From Oncomelania hupensis (taxonomy: Eukaryota > Mollusca > Gastropoda > Littorinimorpha > Pomatiopsidae), in contig CM072511.1 of the NCBI GenBank assembly GCA_036898135.1, positions 43,778,515 through 43,842,514 of the forward strand: a stretch of DNA of 64,000 nt. The letters are read 5' to 3'. Both the position numbers and the translations under genes were made by a program. The notes below the pieces were generated by a model. It saw nothing but the letters and a program-made list of their open reading frames with translations, had not been told where the DNA came from and made no database searches. Positions 30,261 to 42,513 of this stretch are shown here, one piece after another. How positions within the stretch are numbered: the first letter of the stretch is position 1; every line of letters begins with the position of its first letter.

Positions 30261-31245
30261 GTAAATGGCAAAAGTCTATCCTTCAATAACAGCTCTAATT
30301 CTGTACAGTAGCCTATATATCAACTGAAAATATTGTAATTGAAATTATAAAAACAAAATCAGAGGAAATTCTGAGCAATAGTAAAAGTTGTTTTATTAGT
30401 TGAATTAAACTAAAAGTGTCAGTGTACTGCACTCACGTACTGAAAATCTTGCAAATGCAACCTTGGCCATTTATACGTTTTGGTTGTGTCCGTGTGTGTG
30501 ATAAACCCAGTTTTTCCACAGAAACCCAGATGTCCAATATGCATGTGTAAAAACCCACTAGTATCAAATGAACCCACTATTTCATAGCGCAATTTCTCCT
30601 TTTGTTTTTGTCAAAAATGAAAACGGTTGTGACAGATAACCTTACAAGAGGCTATTGTATCCGTTGAGTGAATAGGAATGGTCTGTAATGAAGGGAAAGG
30701 ATGGAACCCAGTTTGCCTTGTTTTGAACATAAACCCACTATTATAGTTTTGAACGTATGTGTGTGTGAATTTAATTCTTATAGTCATCACTTTCGGCTAA
30801 AATTCAATAAAGAAAAGAAATAACTGGAGTGTCCTTTTTTGAACAATACTGATAATAACAATGCCCTAATGTACTGTTTACCTTTTAAATAAATTAAAAA
30901 AAAAAACATTCCACACAAACTTAAATACAACAAAAGGCAACATTTAATATTTCACTTAAATTTGTTTAAAATCAACCTCAAAATTTTTCATTTTGCAAGT
31001 AAATGTAAAAAAAACAACAAGATGGCAAGCCATTCAAATGTATTTTCAAACACACACACTCACACCCACACAGAGCTACAATGGACACAGCCAAAAGTAT
31101 TAATTTTATTGGCGGTGTTGGGACGCGGCTTTATCGTAACGAAGAAACAAGAAAGCGTGGAATAATAGGGCATATCTAAACAATCAAAATGCAAACAAAC
31201 AAACAAACAAACAAACAAAAATCAATATCGGCTGAGCCAATTTTG
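30261..31245. other. Unassigned AT-rich sequence with (AAAC)n
   Basis: AAAC tetramers at about 31194-31220; a CACA cluster near 31050. No gene seen. Confidence 0.4.
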
Positions 31246-31760
31246 TAGATTAAGCGCCGCATTTAGAAAATGACCTCGACCTTTGAGAAAGTACAAATAC
31301 GAATGATTCAACATGCTTAGCGGTAGTTAAAGTATCAACAACAAGAAAGAGAAGAACTTCGTTTCTGTTATTCTTGATATATTAATGCAACAAGTGTGTT
31401 TTGAACAAAGAAGCGAAAGTCGGAGCGACGGACCGACCGATTGACCGACAACCGGACTGCCACCGAACGATGGTCCATGATTTGGAGTATCTGTATAGCC
31501 AAACTCAACAACATCGATTTAACCGTTTTTGAAGATATTGAGCAAAATATGTTTTGCAACAAAATGACTCCAGTGACCTTAACCTTCGGGGTAGCGCAAA
31601 TATGATGGAACTGGAGGCAGGCCACTAACCTAGGTAATGTTCCTATGAAGTTTGGTCAAAATCCGTTCAGTTGTTCCTGAGATATGGCTTCTTACGGACC
31701 TACCCACAGACGGAATGGACCGACCGACAACTGGTTCTTTGTGATTCCCACCTCTCACTC
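31246..31760 (-). repeat. Dispersed repeat family G
   Basis: Contains CCGACCGA/GACCGAC clusters (31425-31450 and 31715-31730), AAGATATTGAGCAAAATATG, and AGTTTGGTCAAAATCCGTTC followed by CAGTTGTTCCTGAGATAT. A related stretch at 62995-63125 has CATCAAAATCGGTTTGTCCG followed by TTTTGAGATACCG. Such segments are common non-coding dispersed repeats in invertebrate genomes; strand is arbitrary. Confidence 0.5.
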
Positions 31761-31855
31761 CCTTCCCCGCCTGACGGTTTCAAATTATATCCAGATACGT
31801 CTGGAAATGCAAAGACTATAGTCACGCGACAGACACTTTCACATGCCAGGCAGAC

Positions 31856-32290
31856 TTGAATGAACTTTGAGGTCTAACGTCTACCCCCACCATTGGCAAT
31901 ATGGCAAACGGGGATAACCATCCCAGGGAACAAGGGATAGGGACCTAAATCAACACTGAACCACCAAAGCAATCATACTGCTAAATTGGACAGTGTAACT
32001 GTAGATTATAGTCACACGACACCGAAGCGTATAGGCGACTACTGGTCACATTATTCTGACAACAGCGAACCAGTTGATGGTAAGGGGAAAATAATATGGT
32101 CACATATTGGCCAATCCGGGATTCGAACCAGGTACCTTTCGGTTACTAGTAAGACGCTCTACCAACTGAGCTACCCGGCCCCACAATTGGACAGTAAAAA
32201 AATGGCCACATTTTATTTCGCCGACCACGGGATTCGAAACTGGGTCATCGGTGTGCCAGAGGAACGCTCTACCACTTGAGCTACGGTGGT
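31856..32290 (-). mobile_element. SINE B, interrupted by SINE C
   Basis: Minus-strand SINE B in two parts: head and proximal body at 32196-32290 (A box GTAGCTCAAGTGGTAGAGCG, B box near GTTTCGAATCCCG) and distal body at 31856-31994. The break is occupied by SINE C with a perfect 11-bp duplication of SINE B sequence. SINE C is thus younger than SINE B at this locus. Confidence 0.85.
31995..32184 (-). mobile_element. SINE C (tRNA-Thr-like head), 190 bp, with target duplication
   Basis: Flanked by AATTGGACAGT at 31984-31994 and 32185-32195. The head on the minus strand is GGGTAGCTCAGTTGGTAGAG (A box), an anticodon-loop-like CTTACTAGTAACC and GGTTCGAATCCCGG (B box), which resembles a tRNA-Thr (AGT). 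The body contains CCATATTATTTTCCCCTTAC and ends GTGTGACTATAATCTACAG. Two more copies lie at 44478 and 44684. Length is set by the duplications, so this is a complete unit. Confidence 0.9.
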
Positions 32291-32399
32291 GAGACAAAGC
32301 AGACTTGTTAAATTAGACTTCGTAAGGACTAGCAGTAGCAAACGACAAACATTTACAAGATGTGTGAACTACTGCCTGTGTCAAAGACAAAATTCATGA

Positions 32400-32765
32400 T
32401 GGAAAATTAAACAAATGTAAAAAAAAAAACCACATCTACACCAACATACAATTCTTGATTTATTGCACTCGTTGTAAAATAAGGGCTAACTTCATTGTGT
32501 CGATGTTTAGCAAGGATTGTGTAATCACACCTAAATAGTATTGATTTTTAGTAACACACTGCTTTATTTGTTATTTCCCGCTGGGATTATTACTGTCCAT
32601 GATTTTTTTTTGAAAGTATTACGCTTTTACGGTGGTTCTTGTTACTTCTTATGGTTAATTCACTGAAACTACCTCATGTCAAAATAAAGGGATATTTATT
32701 TGGAAGTTTGCCATAATTAATTTCGGTCGAAACTCGTCTGCAACTGATAGCTTACTCTGTGGCCT
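32400..32765. other. Unassigned AT-rich sequence
   Basis: No gene or repeat recognised. Confidence 0.4.

Positions 32766-32818
<53 letters not shown>
32766..32818. repeat. (CT)n microsatellite
   Basis: C homopolymer followed by about 22 CT units. Confidence 0.95.
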
Positions 32819-32822
<4 letters not shown>

Positions 32823-32831
32823 CACGCCAAG

Positions 32832-33130
32832 TCATGAGATTGAACACTGCTCTTCCTCCGATTAATCTTTTTCAGCCTAATTTAATTTATTCAGGTAGCA
32901 GTCTCTGGAACTCTCTCTCAAACTGCCTAAGACAAACTACCAACATGAATACTTTCAAGAGCAAATATACTTCCCATTTTATGATTTCAATATAAACGTT
33001 GCCTCCATTGTAAGCCTACAGGTAAGGCAATAAGTTTTTTTTTGTCTTTTTACAAACTCACTTTTGTTCTGTGCTACTGATGATTTAATTCAGTGTAAAT
33101 TGTTTCATTTAATTATAAAAAAAAAAAAAA
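32832..33130 (+). mobile_element. LINE C-terminal coding remnant with 3' UTR
   Basis: The frame to 32992 reads NTALPPINLF..., GSSLWNSLSNCLRQ, MNTFKSKYTSHF and stop. The pattern LWN.L...LR.....FK...K is the usual C-terminus of many LINE reverse transcriptases. A 3' region ends in a run of about 15 A (33117-33130). Heavily 5'-truncated; the upstream part is replaced by the CT repeat. Confidence 0.6.
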
Positions 33131-33473
33131 CACTATGCATAGGTGCTGGTTAATGTGTATAATGTCCTCTAAGTTTTGCTTACAAACGAATTGAACTTTA
33201 GAATGCTATAAATGCTAAATATAAATATATAAAATTAATGCGCAACTTCATCATCCCCTATTCCTTGCAGTGCATGTCCTGTACATACATGTGTTCTTTA
33301 TTCAAGTTTATCTGTAAACATGCAATCGTTTAATTTGTGTGTACCCCTTGGGGTCATGAGCAATCTTGCCACTGTAGATTGTTCTAACCTATAAAGGGAA
33401 AAGTGAAAGCCCCAGTTGAAAACCTGTCTTGCCTTTATAGGCATGACAGTTTCACTGCGGCAACAGTACCCCC

Positions 33474-34021
33474 GTTGGAGTGCCGGGGGTTTCAGTATAA
33501 ATAGTATCCCCACTTTCTGGAAATTTAGTGCTTTAAATTCCCACTGTCGCTGTCTTCCTCATTTGCTCTTTCCCATTCCTGCTCTGTCCTATCACTCTGC
33601 TATACTATCTTCTTCTTCGCTAGATCAATGACCTACCTTTTTTCTTGAAAACTCTTCCTGGACAAGACTCCTTGTTTGTGTATGAGGTCTGTTGGATCAG
33701 CTTGGGAGTGTTGGACGCTTTCTGCCGGGTGGTCATTAGGGCTTCCTATGATGTCATTATTTTGCACTATAGGCATTTTATATGTATGTGTTTTGTTGAT
33801 AATTTATAATGATGTTTGTATTCTATTTTGTTTTTGTAACCGGGGGTTCGAGTAGTTGGGGTAAAGCCTCAGCCGTCCCCTGCGTGGGATGTCTTTATTG
33901 TAAAGTGACTGGCCGGTGGAGGGCATTCAGTTTTCCCACTAGGGTTGTTTCAGCAGATCTTTTATGCGAATCGGGGGTTGTCCGGTCCTGATTTGGCTCG
34001 GAAGAGTCCGCTGGACCTAAA
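33474..34021 (+). mobile_element. Family E, full-length-type copy (E4)
   Basis: The plus strand begins near CCCCCGTTGGAGTGCCGGGG, with GTGCTTTAAATTCCCACTGT, TGCTCTTTCCCATTCCTGCT, GGGCTTCCTATGATGTCATT, TAAAGTGACTGGCCGGTGGA and GATTTGGCTCGGAAGAGTCC, and ends CGCTGGACCTAAAGCAACAATC followed by an (AATC)n tail (34022-34049). About 550 bp, non-coding. Confidence 0.8.
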
Positions 34022-34022
34022 G

Positions 34023-34054
<32 letters not shown>

Positions 34055-34084
34055 TGTGTATATGTGTGTGTGCGTGCGCGTGTG

Positions 34085-34200
34085 TGTTTAGTTTCAGTAG
34101 ACTAATCCCTCTTTAGGGCGAAGGCCAGATGTGAACAAGCAGACCACTGCTTCTTCTAATACCTTCGTTAAATAAAGAATTATCTTTTCTTATCTTATCT
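34085..34200 (+). mobile_element. LINE-like 3' end with TTATC-type tail
   Basis: TTAGGGCGAAGGCCAGATGT ... TTCGTTAAATAAAGAATTAT, then CTTTTCTTATCTTATCTG. The AATAAAG plus TCTTATCT ending resembles the Rex1-like LINE tail at 62857-62876, though the preceding sequence differs. Probably a truncated LINE 3' UTR. Confidence 0.55.
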
Positions 34201-34232
34201 GTCTCTGTCTGTCTGCTGTCTGTGTCTGTCTG

Positions 34233-34308
<76 letters not shown>
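34190..34308. repeat. (CTGT)n and (CT)n microsatellite
   Basis: CTGT-rich tract then pure CT to about 34308. Confidence 0.95.
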
Positions 34309-34311
<3 letters not shown>

Positions 34312-34319
34312 CTCGCTGG

Positions 34320-34894
34320 GTTTTAAGCGGCGTAAATCAATTAATTTGATACAAAAATCAAGAAAATCATTTTTGGATAAAATCATTGTTTAAAATACCT
34401 CGACGGTATGTTATGATGCCTGTGTTCTGACCTTAGAATAGAGGCTTCATATATCGTGGCATGTCATCAAAACTAATACCAACAACTAATATAATAACAG
34501 ACCATTGGGGATTGGGTACAGGAGGGTAGATTAATATTTTTTGGGTACAGAGATGTTTGTAATGATGAATGCAATAAATCGAAACGAACAAGAAGATCAT
34601 AACTAAAAACTATTTCATAACAATATTAATTAATTTTTAAGCATGTGAAATCTGATAAATTTCCATCCAGCTTTAATTGTCGTGATGTAGAAGCAATTAT
34701 CTAGTTGTTATATCATATCAGATATGGTCTACGTCGTAAAACAACGGAGCTTCTTTCGTCCGGGTTTTCGGTGCAGTGTTGAAAGAAAACACCTTACTAA
34801 GCTAATCGATTATAGGTTGAAATTATTTTCTGCGTCTTAAACTATCTTCCAAAAATAGAGAGGTTCTTAAATTATCTTCCAAAACTAGAGAGGT

Positions 34895-34896
<2 letters not shown>
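34320..34896. other. Unassigned AT-rich sequence
   Basis: A 24-bp near-duplicate (AAATTATCTTCCAAAA.TAGAG) occurs at about 34838 and 34868. No gene seen. Confidence 0.4.
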
Positions 34897-34957
<61 letters not shown>

Positions 34958-35143
34958 TATTATTATTATTCATCATCATCATCATCATCATCATCATAGC
35001 TTTTGTAAAGCTCGATACCTTAACATAGTAAGCTCAAGGCGCTCACTTGCATTTACACACATCTAAACATTTAACAAGAGGTTATTAGATGGTTCTCAGG
35101 GAACAAAAGAATGAATACGAAGAAGAGGAGGTCGTCATGTAGA

Positions 35144-35176
<33 letters not shown>

Positions 35177-35177
35177 A

Positions 35178-35249
<72 letters not shown>

Positions 35250-35640
35250 TCCACTTGTATTGCCCCAAAACAAATCTCCATGTCCTTTGAGGATTTGCTT
35301 GTGGCGTACGGGAGGAGGTACAATAAAAATGATGAACTATCTGTAGAGACCTATTTGTACACGGCAAAGATTCTACTACGGTTGACGAAACAAATAGGTT
35401 TTCAGCTGTCTGCTAAACTTCAGAATGTCCTTGTAGTGCTTCAGTTCTTCCGGTATAGAGTCCCGGAGCGTGGCTGCAGCGTTCCGAAATGGCCTAACTC
35501 CCGAACGTGTTTTGTCTGAATGTTCTCTTTTGCCAGGAACGACAAGTCTGTAGCTGGAAGAGGATCGAAGTGTTCTTGCCGGAACATAAGGCGTCACCAG
35601 TTCCTGTAGGTATACAGGCGCACATTGGTTCATACATTGA
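34897..35640 (-). mobile_element. CR1/L2-like LINE, 3' fragment
   Basis: Minus-strand frame 35376-35633 (MNQCAPVYLQELVTPYVPAR, then TLRSSSSYRLVVPGKRE, a FRNAAATLRDSIPEELKHYK segment and FSRQLKTYLFRQP) is the C-terminal end of a CR1/L2-type reverse transcriptase. The 3' UTR holds a 107-bp (ATG)n array (35143-35249), and the tail contains GTGAGCGCCTTGAGC before ATG/ATT repeats (34897-34998). TRP-to-ARG-like change in the usual LWN motif (here LRD). 5'-truncated, dead. Confidence 0.75.
35143..35249. repeat. (ATG)n microsatellite
   Basis: About 35 ATG units with one ATA, inside the LINE 3' UTR. It creates poly-Met, poly-His, poly-Ser and poly-Ile frames that are not genes. Confidence 0.97.
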
Positions 35641-35719
35641 TAGGTCAGCGCAAGGATTTTGTACTCAACCCACTGAACTACTGGAGAAAGACGAAGAAGC
35701 AGCAGAGGAGTAGGAGGGG

Positions 35720-36366
35720 ATGGGGGATTGTATGGTAAGGAAGGGGGTGCTGAAGAGAGGGGGGGGGGGGCAGCCGAAGAAGAAAAAATGAAGATAAGAG
35801 CATTATGGAAATAAAGAAAGAAATGGGAGGGGGAGGGGGGGGGGGAGAGGGAAGAATAAATAGCGAAGATTGAAGAGGAGAAGAAAGAATTACAATATAA
35901 TTGATTACTCTGAGCAGGTGAATGTAGTTAAAATAGTGTGTACTTCCATTTTATTGTAAATAACAGACTACTCCCTCACTCACCCACCCGCGGACTCCAC
36001 TCCGGTTGGATGGACTTCTAAGCGACCTTTTTGGAAAGCTGTCAGACTAACCTTCACACCCACCTCTCTTGTTCAAATCAGAATAACAATTACTTCCCTG
36101 TCTACTTGTACGTTTTCTAAAATGCACACGCATCTAAGTGCGCCTGGCGTCTGGTCGCGGTAACTTGGTGAATAGGCATGTTCTAAAATCGCTTCGGTGA
36201 ATACTTGTAACAAACAAACGAAGAAACTGTTCTAGATGTCGCAGTGTGTTTATTGTTGCATTTTATCCCCATAATTGACCTTTACAGTACCAGCAGGGAC
36301 GTTTCTAATGTTTGGCATAACTATCATATCAGAAAGGGCAAATCAAGCCACAATTTGGAAAACTGT
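35720..36366. other. Unassigned sequence, G-rich at start
   Basis: 35720-35870 has several G homopolymers with GGGGA spacing. The rest shows no feature up to the transposon end at 36367. Confidence 0.4.
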
Positions 36367-36784
36367 TTGCAAATCTAACGTGCAATGGCAAAACAAAGTA
36401 TCTGCAGTTTTGGGCGAAAATGAGTTATTGATACTGCCGTATAGATGAGGAGAAGGCGCATCTTTTAAAAAAAAATCCCGAATAAAAATGTCAAATTTTG
36501 ACGAAGATATTGCAGTTTTTATTTTAGTATGTTGTGCTTGTTACATATTTTTTAAGTACCAGAATAAAATGGCAAAACGAAGTAAGTGAGCAACGCTATA
36601 AATAGAACTGATTCAATAGTACTCTCTCAAGTAACTGTTTTCTTCGCTAGCGTGAACAAAACGGCAAAACAACGTATGTCTTTTACCAATCACGCGCCAG
36701 CTTTGTTTTTGGTTGACCAATTAAAAAGACCGTTACTACCTGGGCTTGTCAGACAGTCCTGACTTTTAATGAGATGCGATAAAC

Positions 36785-37101
<317 letters not shown>

Positions 37102-37109
37102 GATAAACG

Positions 37110-37180
37110 ATGAATAGTGACGGCGAGAAGCAGCCGCACTTTTCAAGTGCTACAACTGTTTTCAATAACTTGAAACAAAG
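37110..37180 (+). CDS. Candidate first exon of the transposase-like gene
   Basis: ATG 37110 opens 23 codons (MNSDGEKQPHFSSATTVF...) ending at a consensus donor AACAAAG|GTAAGC (37181), phase 2. The downstream acceptor at 38690 (TTTGTTTCAG|C) accepts phase 2 without a stop. The short hydrophilic N-terminal exon is plausible but unproven; the hAT-like insertion right upstream would separate it from any promoter. Confidence 0.35.
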
Positions 37181-37189
37181 GTAAGCCGC

Positions 37190-37855
37190 AGTTTATTCTT
37201 TTTTTGTCATTGATTTATAATATTCTTGTATATAGTGTTCAGATAAAGCGGGTATAATTAAAAGAACTGATGTTTAGATTTCCATTGACATTGCTTTAGA
37301 TATACTGTTTTTGCATCAAATATTGCATCAGTGTGTAAACAACTCTACCGTGTTTGTATGAATTATTTTCGATTCTAGATATTTTTAACATCTTTTTGAA
37401 TATTGATGTTTGTAGACTATTAGTGTCTAGCACAGCAATGTCAACGTAAAGCCAAGTGTCAATTGTCAATATAATATGCCTATACTTTAGGCCCCTAAAT
37501 AATTGCTCAATGTATTATTTTGTATTGCGATTACAGGCGATGAAAGCTAGGAAAAGCTAGGAATTTACCTTAGTTACCTTCAAAATCTTAGTAGCTAAAA
37601 ACATTAACTTCCCAGTTTCCTCGTTTTCCTCGTCTAGATCTAGCTTATGAAACGTGTGCCTGGTAATGGTTTTAGAAAGATGCAGCTTAATTGATACTTG
37701 ATAAGGGCGATGTTGAAGGCTTTTTAAGACTGTTCATCGTTCTATTTAGTTGTTTACTAATATAGGCCTAGTGGCTTATTGCGGCAATGAGTGGCATTAA
37801 TATTAGGCCTAGATCTTATTTTTGGCAATCTGGGTTATAGGTTGGTCTGCCCAGA

Positions 37856-37933
<78 letters not shown>

Positions 37934-38586
37934 TATTATTTTTATTACAAATTCCAGTTAAGCCCAGGGACATATTTTCTAACGTTAGAAAAAGGTAGTT
38001 GTTCCTTACTTTATTTACTTCGTAAAATTAGTGCAGTCGCTTCTGGCTGTAGCCTACATGTATACTGCATTTCAGTTAATGAGACGCACGCAGCGTGCGC
38101 TTTGATAACGCTGCGCTATGAAACTCACTTTCTTCGAATGTAAGGAAAATCTACCTGTTTCCTGCACTTAGGAAACACGCTAATGAGAAATTAAAATGTG
38201 CCCCTTCTAGAGCTTCTAGATGTAAATAGACAGTTTTACTACTTGAGGAGTCCACTTGCAAACGGGCTAAATCCACTGCGACAGCTTTTGACAAAAATGG
38301 CATTTTCTGGTTGCCTAGAATACATTTTTAAAAGAGGTGCAATTTTTTGAAACTGTTTTAAACCACTGTGCAAAATATTTTATAGTAGTATTTTATATAG
38401 TAGTAGAAGTAGTTGTTGTAGTAGTAGTAGTAGAGTGACAGATATTTGGTTCATCGTATGACTGTTCAACAAAACTCAGGGCAATTAATTTCCTTGTGCA
38501 TTAACATTGGCACTTGGTTGAATAACATCTGAATTCCTGTATTCCCGTGTAAGATCTGATTCAGGGCATTTTTAATGTAACAAGTG

Positions 38587-38659
<73 letters not shown>

Positions 38660-38680
38660 CTCCCTACCTCTCTCTCTAGC
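37190..38680. other. Intron-like region with (ATT)n and (CT)n
   Basis: ATT microsatellite (37858-37946) and CT microsatellite (38590-38656). Otherwise AT-rich without coding signal; consistent with an intron of the transposase-like gene. Confidence 0.5.
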
Positions 38681-38690
38681 TTGTCTTCTG

Positions 38691-39420
38691 ATACATTTAA
38701 AATTTGTTTCAGCAATATCATCCGAGATGCAAGAGATGCTTCTTCACATATACCAGGTCCACCAACAGGAGTCCAACCATCTACTCAGAAAGTTCTTCTG
38801 AAAGTTATTCCAGAGATGAAGTTCTTCTTTGCCTTGAATCAGATTCAGAGATCAATGCTATAGTTCCTGAAAGCTAACAAAAGAAAATAAGATCAAAAGT
38901 TGAGAGAAAGAAAAGAGATGCAGATAAACATCCCATCCATAAATCCTACAAATGCAGAAAGAAATGTGATGACTTTTAGAGAAGAATCAAGATCAACAAT
39001 TCATGGCGAGTACTGGCAGATTGATTACAACGATAGAAAAAGGTTTGTGCAGCAGTGCATTGAGCGAAGATCGCCAACTCGTAGCAGATCTCCAAAGCGA
39101 GAAACAGAAAGTAGATCTTTTTCACTGGTGTCAAATGGACAAATAATTACGTTGTGCAAATTTTTTTTTATTGCCACCTTACCTTCATAACAACAATTTG
39201 CAAATCATATAGAAGTTCGAACGGCTGCTGATGTGGCGAGTGCGTACGAGCAAGCTATCAAGTGGTACTCTGAATCAGCTGACACAATTAACATCTGGGT
39301 AGACAATTGTTCAAGCCAGAACAAGAACTTGACTCTCTTCTCGATGCTGGCTGTAAATCGTGACAATAGATTGGTCTTTGTTGTTGTTGTTATAGACTAT
39401 GTTGCTGTGTAAAAGTAATC
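38691..39420 (+). pseudogene. DDE-type transposase-like gene remnant (DNCSSQNKN type)
   Basis: Follows an acceptor (TTTGTTTCAG, 38690). Several frames together give a Ser/Glu/Asp-rich N-terminal part, a Cys-X3-Cys basic motif (YKCRKKCDDF, 38945-38974), then after a frameshift REESRSTIHGEYWQIDYNDR, KRFVQQCI and ITLCKFFF (38968-39186). After a deletion comes VRTAADVASAYEQAI and IWVDNCSSQNKNLTLFSMLA (39212-39360). The CK.FF and DNC..QNK motifs mark a widespread, poorly named group of animal transposase-like proteins in which the Asp of DNC is a likely catalytic residue. Stops and frameshifts show it is dead. The middle of the protein and the C-terminus are missing. Confidence 0.65.
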
Positions 39421-39429
39421 TGCATATCT

Positions 39430-40256
39430 GTTCTCTTGATAAGGAAGGATTCATGGTTGTGATATTCAGATACATATTATACATAAATAAATTAATACAG
39501 TTTTTTTGTTATTGCTTTATTGAAGAATATTCCCACAAGAACAAGAAATGAAGTAAAGGGACAAAAAGCAGTATTGTAAATCTATCGATACAGGTTTTTT
39601 TTCTTATTATATTAATTTTTCATATTATATTTATGCAGGTCCCAAATATTAGGAAGGTAAACTTTTGTTTTAATGTCGTTGTTAACTTTATTTACAAAAT
39701 AATTTTATTGAGAACAAAATAAAGTATTTACAGCTTTGAAACCTCCTGTGTGAACTTTCTTAATAATGGGCAGATTGGTAACTTGCATTCAATATAAGCG
39801 TTAGTAATTAATCTAAAAACAGGCAAAATCAGCTTTGAACACAAAACATTTTGTTTCAAGATATACCATAAACCTGGCATTTCTTTCACCCTTTCTCTTT
39901 TTTTTTTTTTGAAGTGGAACACCAACATAGATGCACGTTAGTGTGCAGAAGAGAGTAATTTGAAAAAAATAAAACAAACAAACTTGTGTCTTGGTTTTCA
40001 TTTAATAAAATATTTATTCAAACTAATTTTTGTGTTCAGTAATATACATGTATTTAAAAAAAATTCTCCATCTCTGTCTTTCTTTCTCAGACTATATGAT
40101 TGTTTGTGTGTATGTATGTATGTATGTATGTATGTATGTGTATATATATCTAACAACATCAACAGCCAAATTGGTATACTTCTTCTACTACTACTACTGC
40201 TAATATTTTACTACAACCACCAGCACCATCAACAACAACAACAGCCAAATTGTTGC

Positions 40257-40344
<88 letters not shown>

Positions 40345-40960
40345 CTAGACCTCCAGTTTAGAATAAATATTTACCAAAATTAAAAACTTTAATTTCTTAA
40401 CTTGTCAAAGAGAAACATAATGTACAAGAACGTAGATTTATAGATTAGAGAAACAGAAACAATACTAATTAGGAAAACAAACTAAAACTGCAGAGCACAA
40501 CAGCAGGCTGATTAAAAGAACCCAAATCAGAATTCTTCAGTTATGATTATAATATCTTTAAAATGTCATTGCATTCTGAGTATATGTGCAACTTCCTTCT
40601 CTAATAAAATTCAGACATAAACAAAAGAAAAAAAAACCCTAATTGACAGAAGGTTTCCATTAAAGTTTAAATCTAAATATCGAAACTGATTTGCGAAAAA
40701 AAGCGTATGTTGTTTTAGAAAGAAAGAAAAGAAAAACCGCTTTTCTGTTTAGATAATAATTAGATCAATTAAGTCGTCTAATCTATATTTTTTTTTAAAA
40801 CTGCATTTGTTTTATTACACATGCACAGGCCTGCATGAATAGGACTATACACAATCCTGTAAACTGCGAGTTTGACTGTTAGTGAAAAAAGATAATTATT
40901 ACAGTCAAATAGACTAAATTAGTAAACATTTTTACAAATCGGTGAAATATTAGCCCAAAT
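39430..40960. other. Unassigned AT-rich sequence with (TATG)n and (ATT)n
   Basis: TATG tetramers at 40105-40139 and an 87-bp ATT run at 40257-40343. No coding signal; poly-Tyr, Leu and Ile frames are artefacts. Confidence 0.6.
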
Positions 40961-40967
40961 TATGTAT

Positions 40968-41285
40968 TCGGATGAGAGTATACACCGAGGTCTAGTCTGT
41001 GTTGCATACATTCAATCATAACGGACTTTATAGATCCTGACGCTCATGTCCTGGACGGGTGAGTGCCGGTGACAAGAACACACCCAGCATGCACCTAGGT
41101 CCTTCTCCCCCATCCCGGGCTGCCCAGGATTGTCTTCAGTTGTCTGGGGCGTTATTACGATGCGCCCGAAGGCTGCAAGTTGGCGCAACGGGCGGCTTGA
41201 GTTACATCCTGAATCGGCCAGCGCCTTGAGCAGCTCTTGAGCTGGAAAAGCGCTATATAAGAACGATTAAATAATAATAATAAAA
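40968..41285 (+). mobile_element. SINE D, body and tail
   Basis: Starts at CGGATGAGAGTATACACCGA (tRNA head missing), continues through CCTGACGCTCATGTCCTGGA and GGCTGCCCAGGATTGTCTTC, and ends with CAGCGCCTTGAGCAGCTCTT, AAAGCGCTATATAAGAACGA and AATAATAAT. Closely matches the reverse complement of 28276-28682. Confidence 0.85.
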
Positions 41286-41299
41286 AATAAATAACAATA

Positions 41300-41819
41300 T
41301 TTATGAAATATAACAAGATTTGTTTTACGTTTTAGAACTAAAATTTAACAAGTACAGTTTTTTATTAAAAGAAAAACGAGAGCTGTCAGGCGCCTGTGGT
41401 AAGCAGCAATAAATTTTCACAATAATCTTGTGTTCGAAAGAACTCACCCACATTTGCCTTTTTTAAAAATAAGCTGAGGAAAGTCAAATAATTTGGTAAA
41501 AGAGAGTATAACTCACTCGCTTTTACCGAGTTTTAAGCAAGCGTTCCAAGTCAGAAATACAAAGACAAAACAGAGTATTTTATACTTCGTTTTGCCATTT
41601 TTTTAACAAGCCTCCCGTGTTCAAAATAAAATGAGATTGAAGTAACTTCAGAAAAAGACGAAATATCTTTCAAACTGCAAATGTGATGTATGTAATATTT
41701 TGCATGGAACATTTTTTTGTGATTTTCCGCAGATCTACGTCAAAAAAGGTGCGGGTTATAGCTCAAAATACTGCGGAAACAGAAAAAGTCGATTTTCTCA
41801 AAACTTGCTTTTCGCAACA
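41300..41819. other. Right-hand interior of the candidate DNA transposon
   Basis: AT-rich, no gene. Holds the second inverted subterminal motif, TACTTCGTTTTGCCATT (41583-41599). Confidence 0.5.
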
Positions 41820-42513
41820 TACTTTGTTTTGCCATTGCACGTTAGAAATGCAAGCAATACTAGTAGTTTAATTCAAAATGAGTTGGAAAAAAGAAGACAT
41901 GAAGAAAACTCTGAAAGTTATAAAGAATCTAATTCAGATAATAATGTATGTATTCTATGATAACGTTAATATAGATTACCGATGCTTTAAATTATCTTGG
42001 TAATAAAATATCTGAAGTTGGTCCAGAGGGGTTATAACATATTTTGCTAAACTACAAGCCTTTAAAATGGATACAACATTTTCTCAATATTATCAATAAA
42101 TGTTGGGAAGATAAAATGTTGCCTGCTATTTGGAAAACATCAATAATTATTCCACTTTTAAAAACAGGGAAAAATCGACATGAATCTTCAAGTTATCGCA
42201 TTATTGCATTAACATCGCATACTGGTAAAATTATGGAAAGTATTATATTGAACAGATAATCATACTATTGTGAAAAAAATTAAGTAATTCCAGAAAATAA
42301 CGCAGTTTAAAAAAGGCAGATCAACAGTAGACCATTTAGTGAATTAACAACACACATTAAAAAACAATTTGCTCTACGGAAAACTATATAGCTACATTTT
42401 TGACGTTAAAAAAGCTTATGATAGAGTTTGGAATGCTCGACTTTTATACAAATTAAAAAACATAGGGCTTGCTAAAAATATTTTTCAATATATTAAATAT
42501 ATTGCATGGAAGA

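Noticed and set aside
31995..32184. Possible tRNA-Thr(AGT) gene
   Set aside because: Complete SINE unit with target duplication; same sequence repeated at 44478 and 44684.
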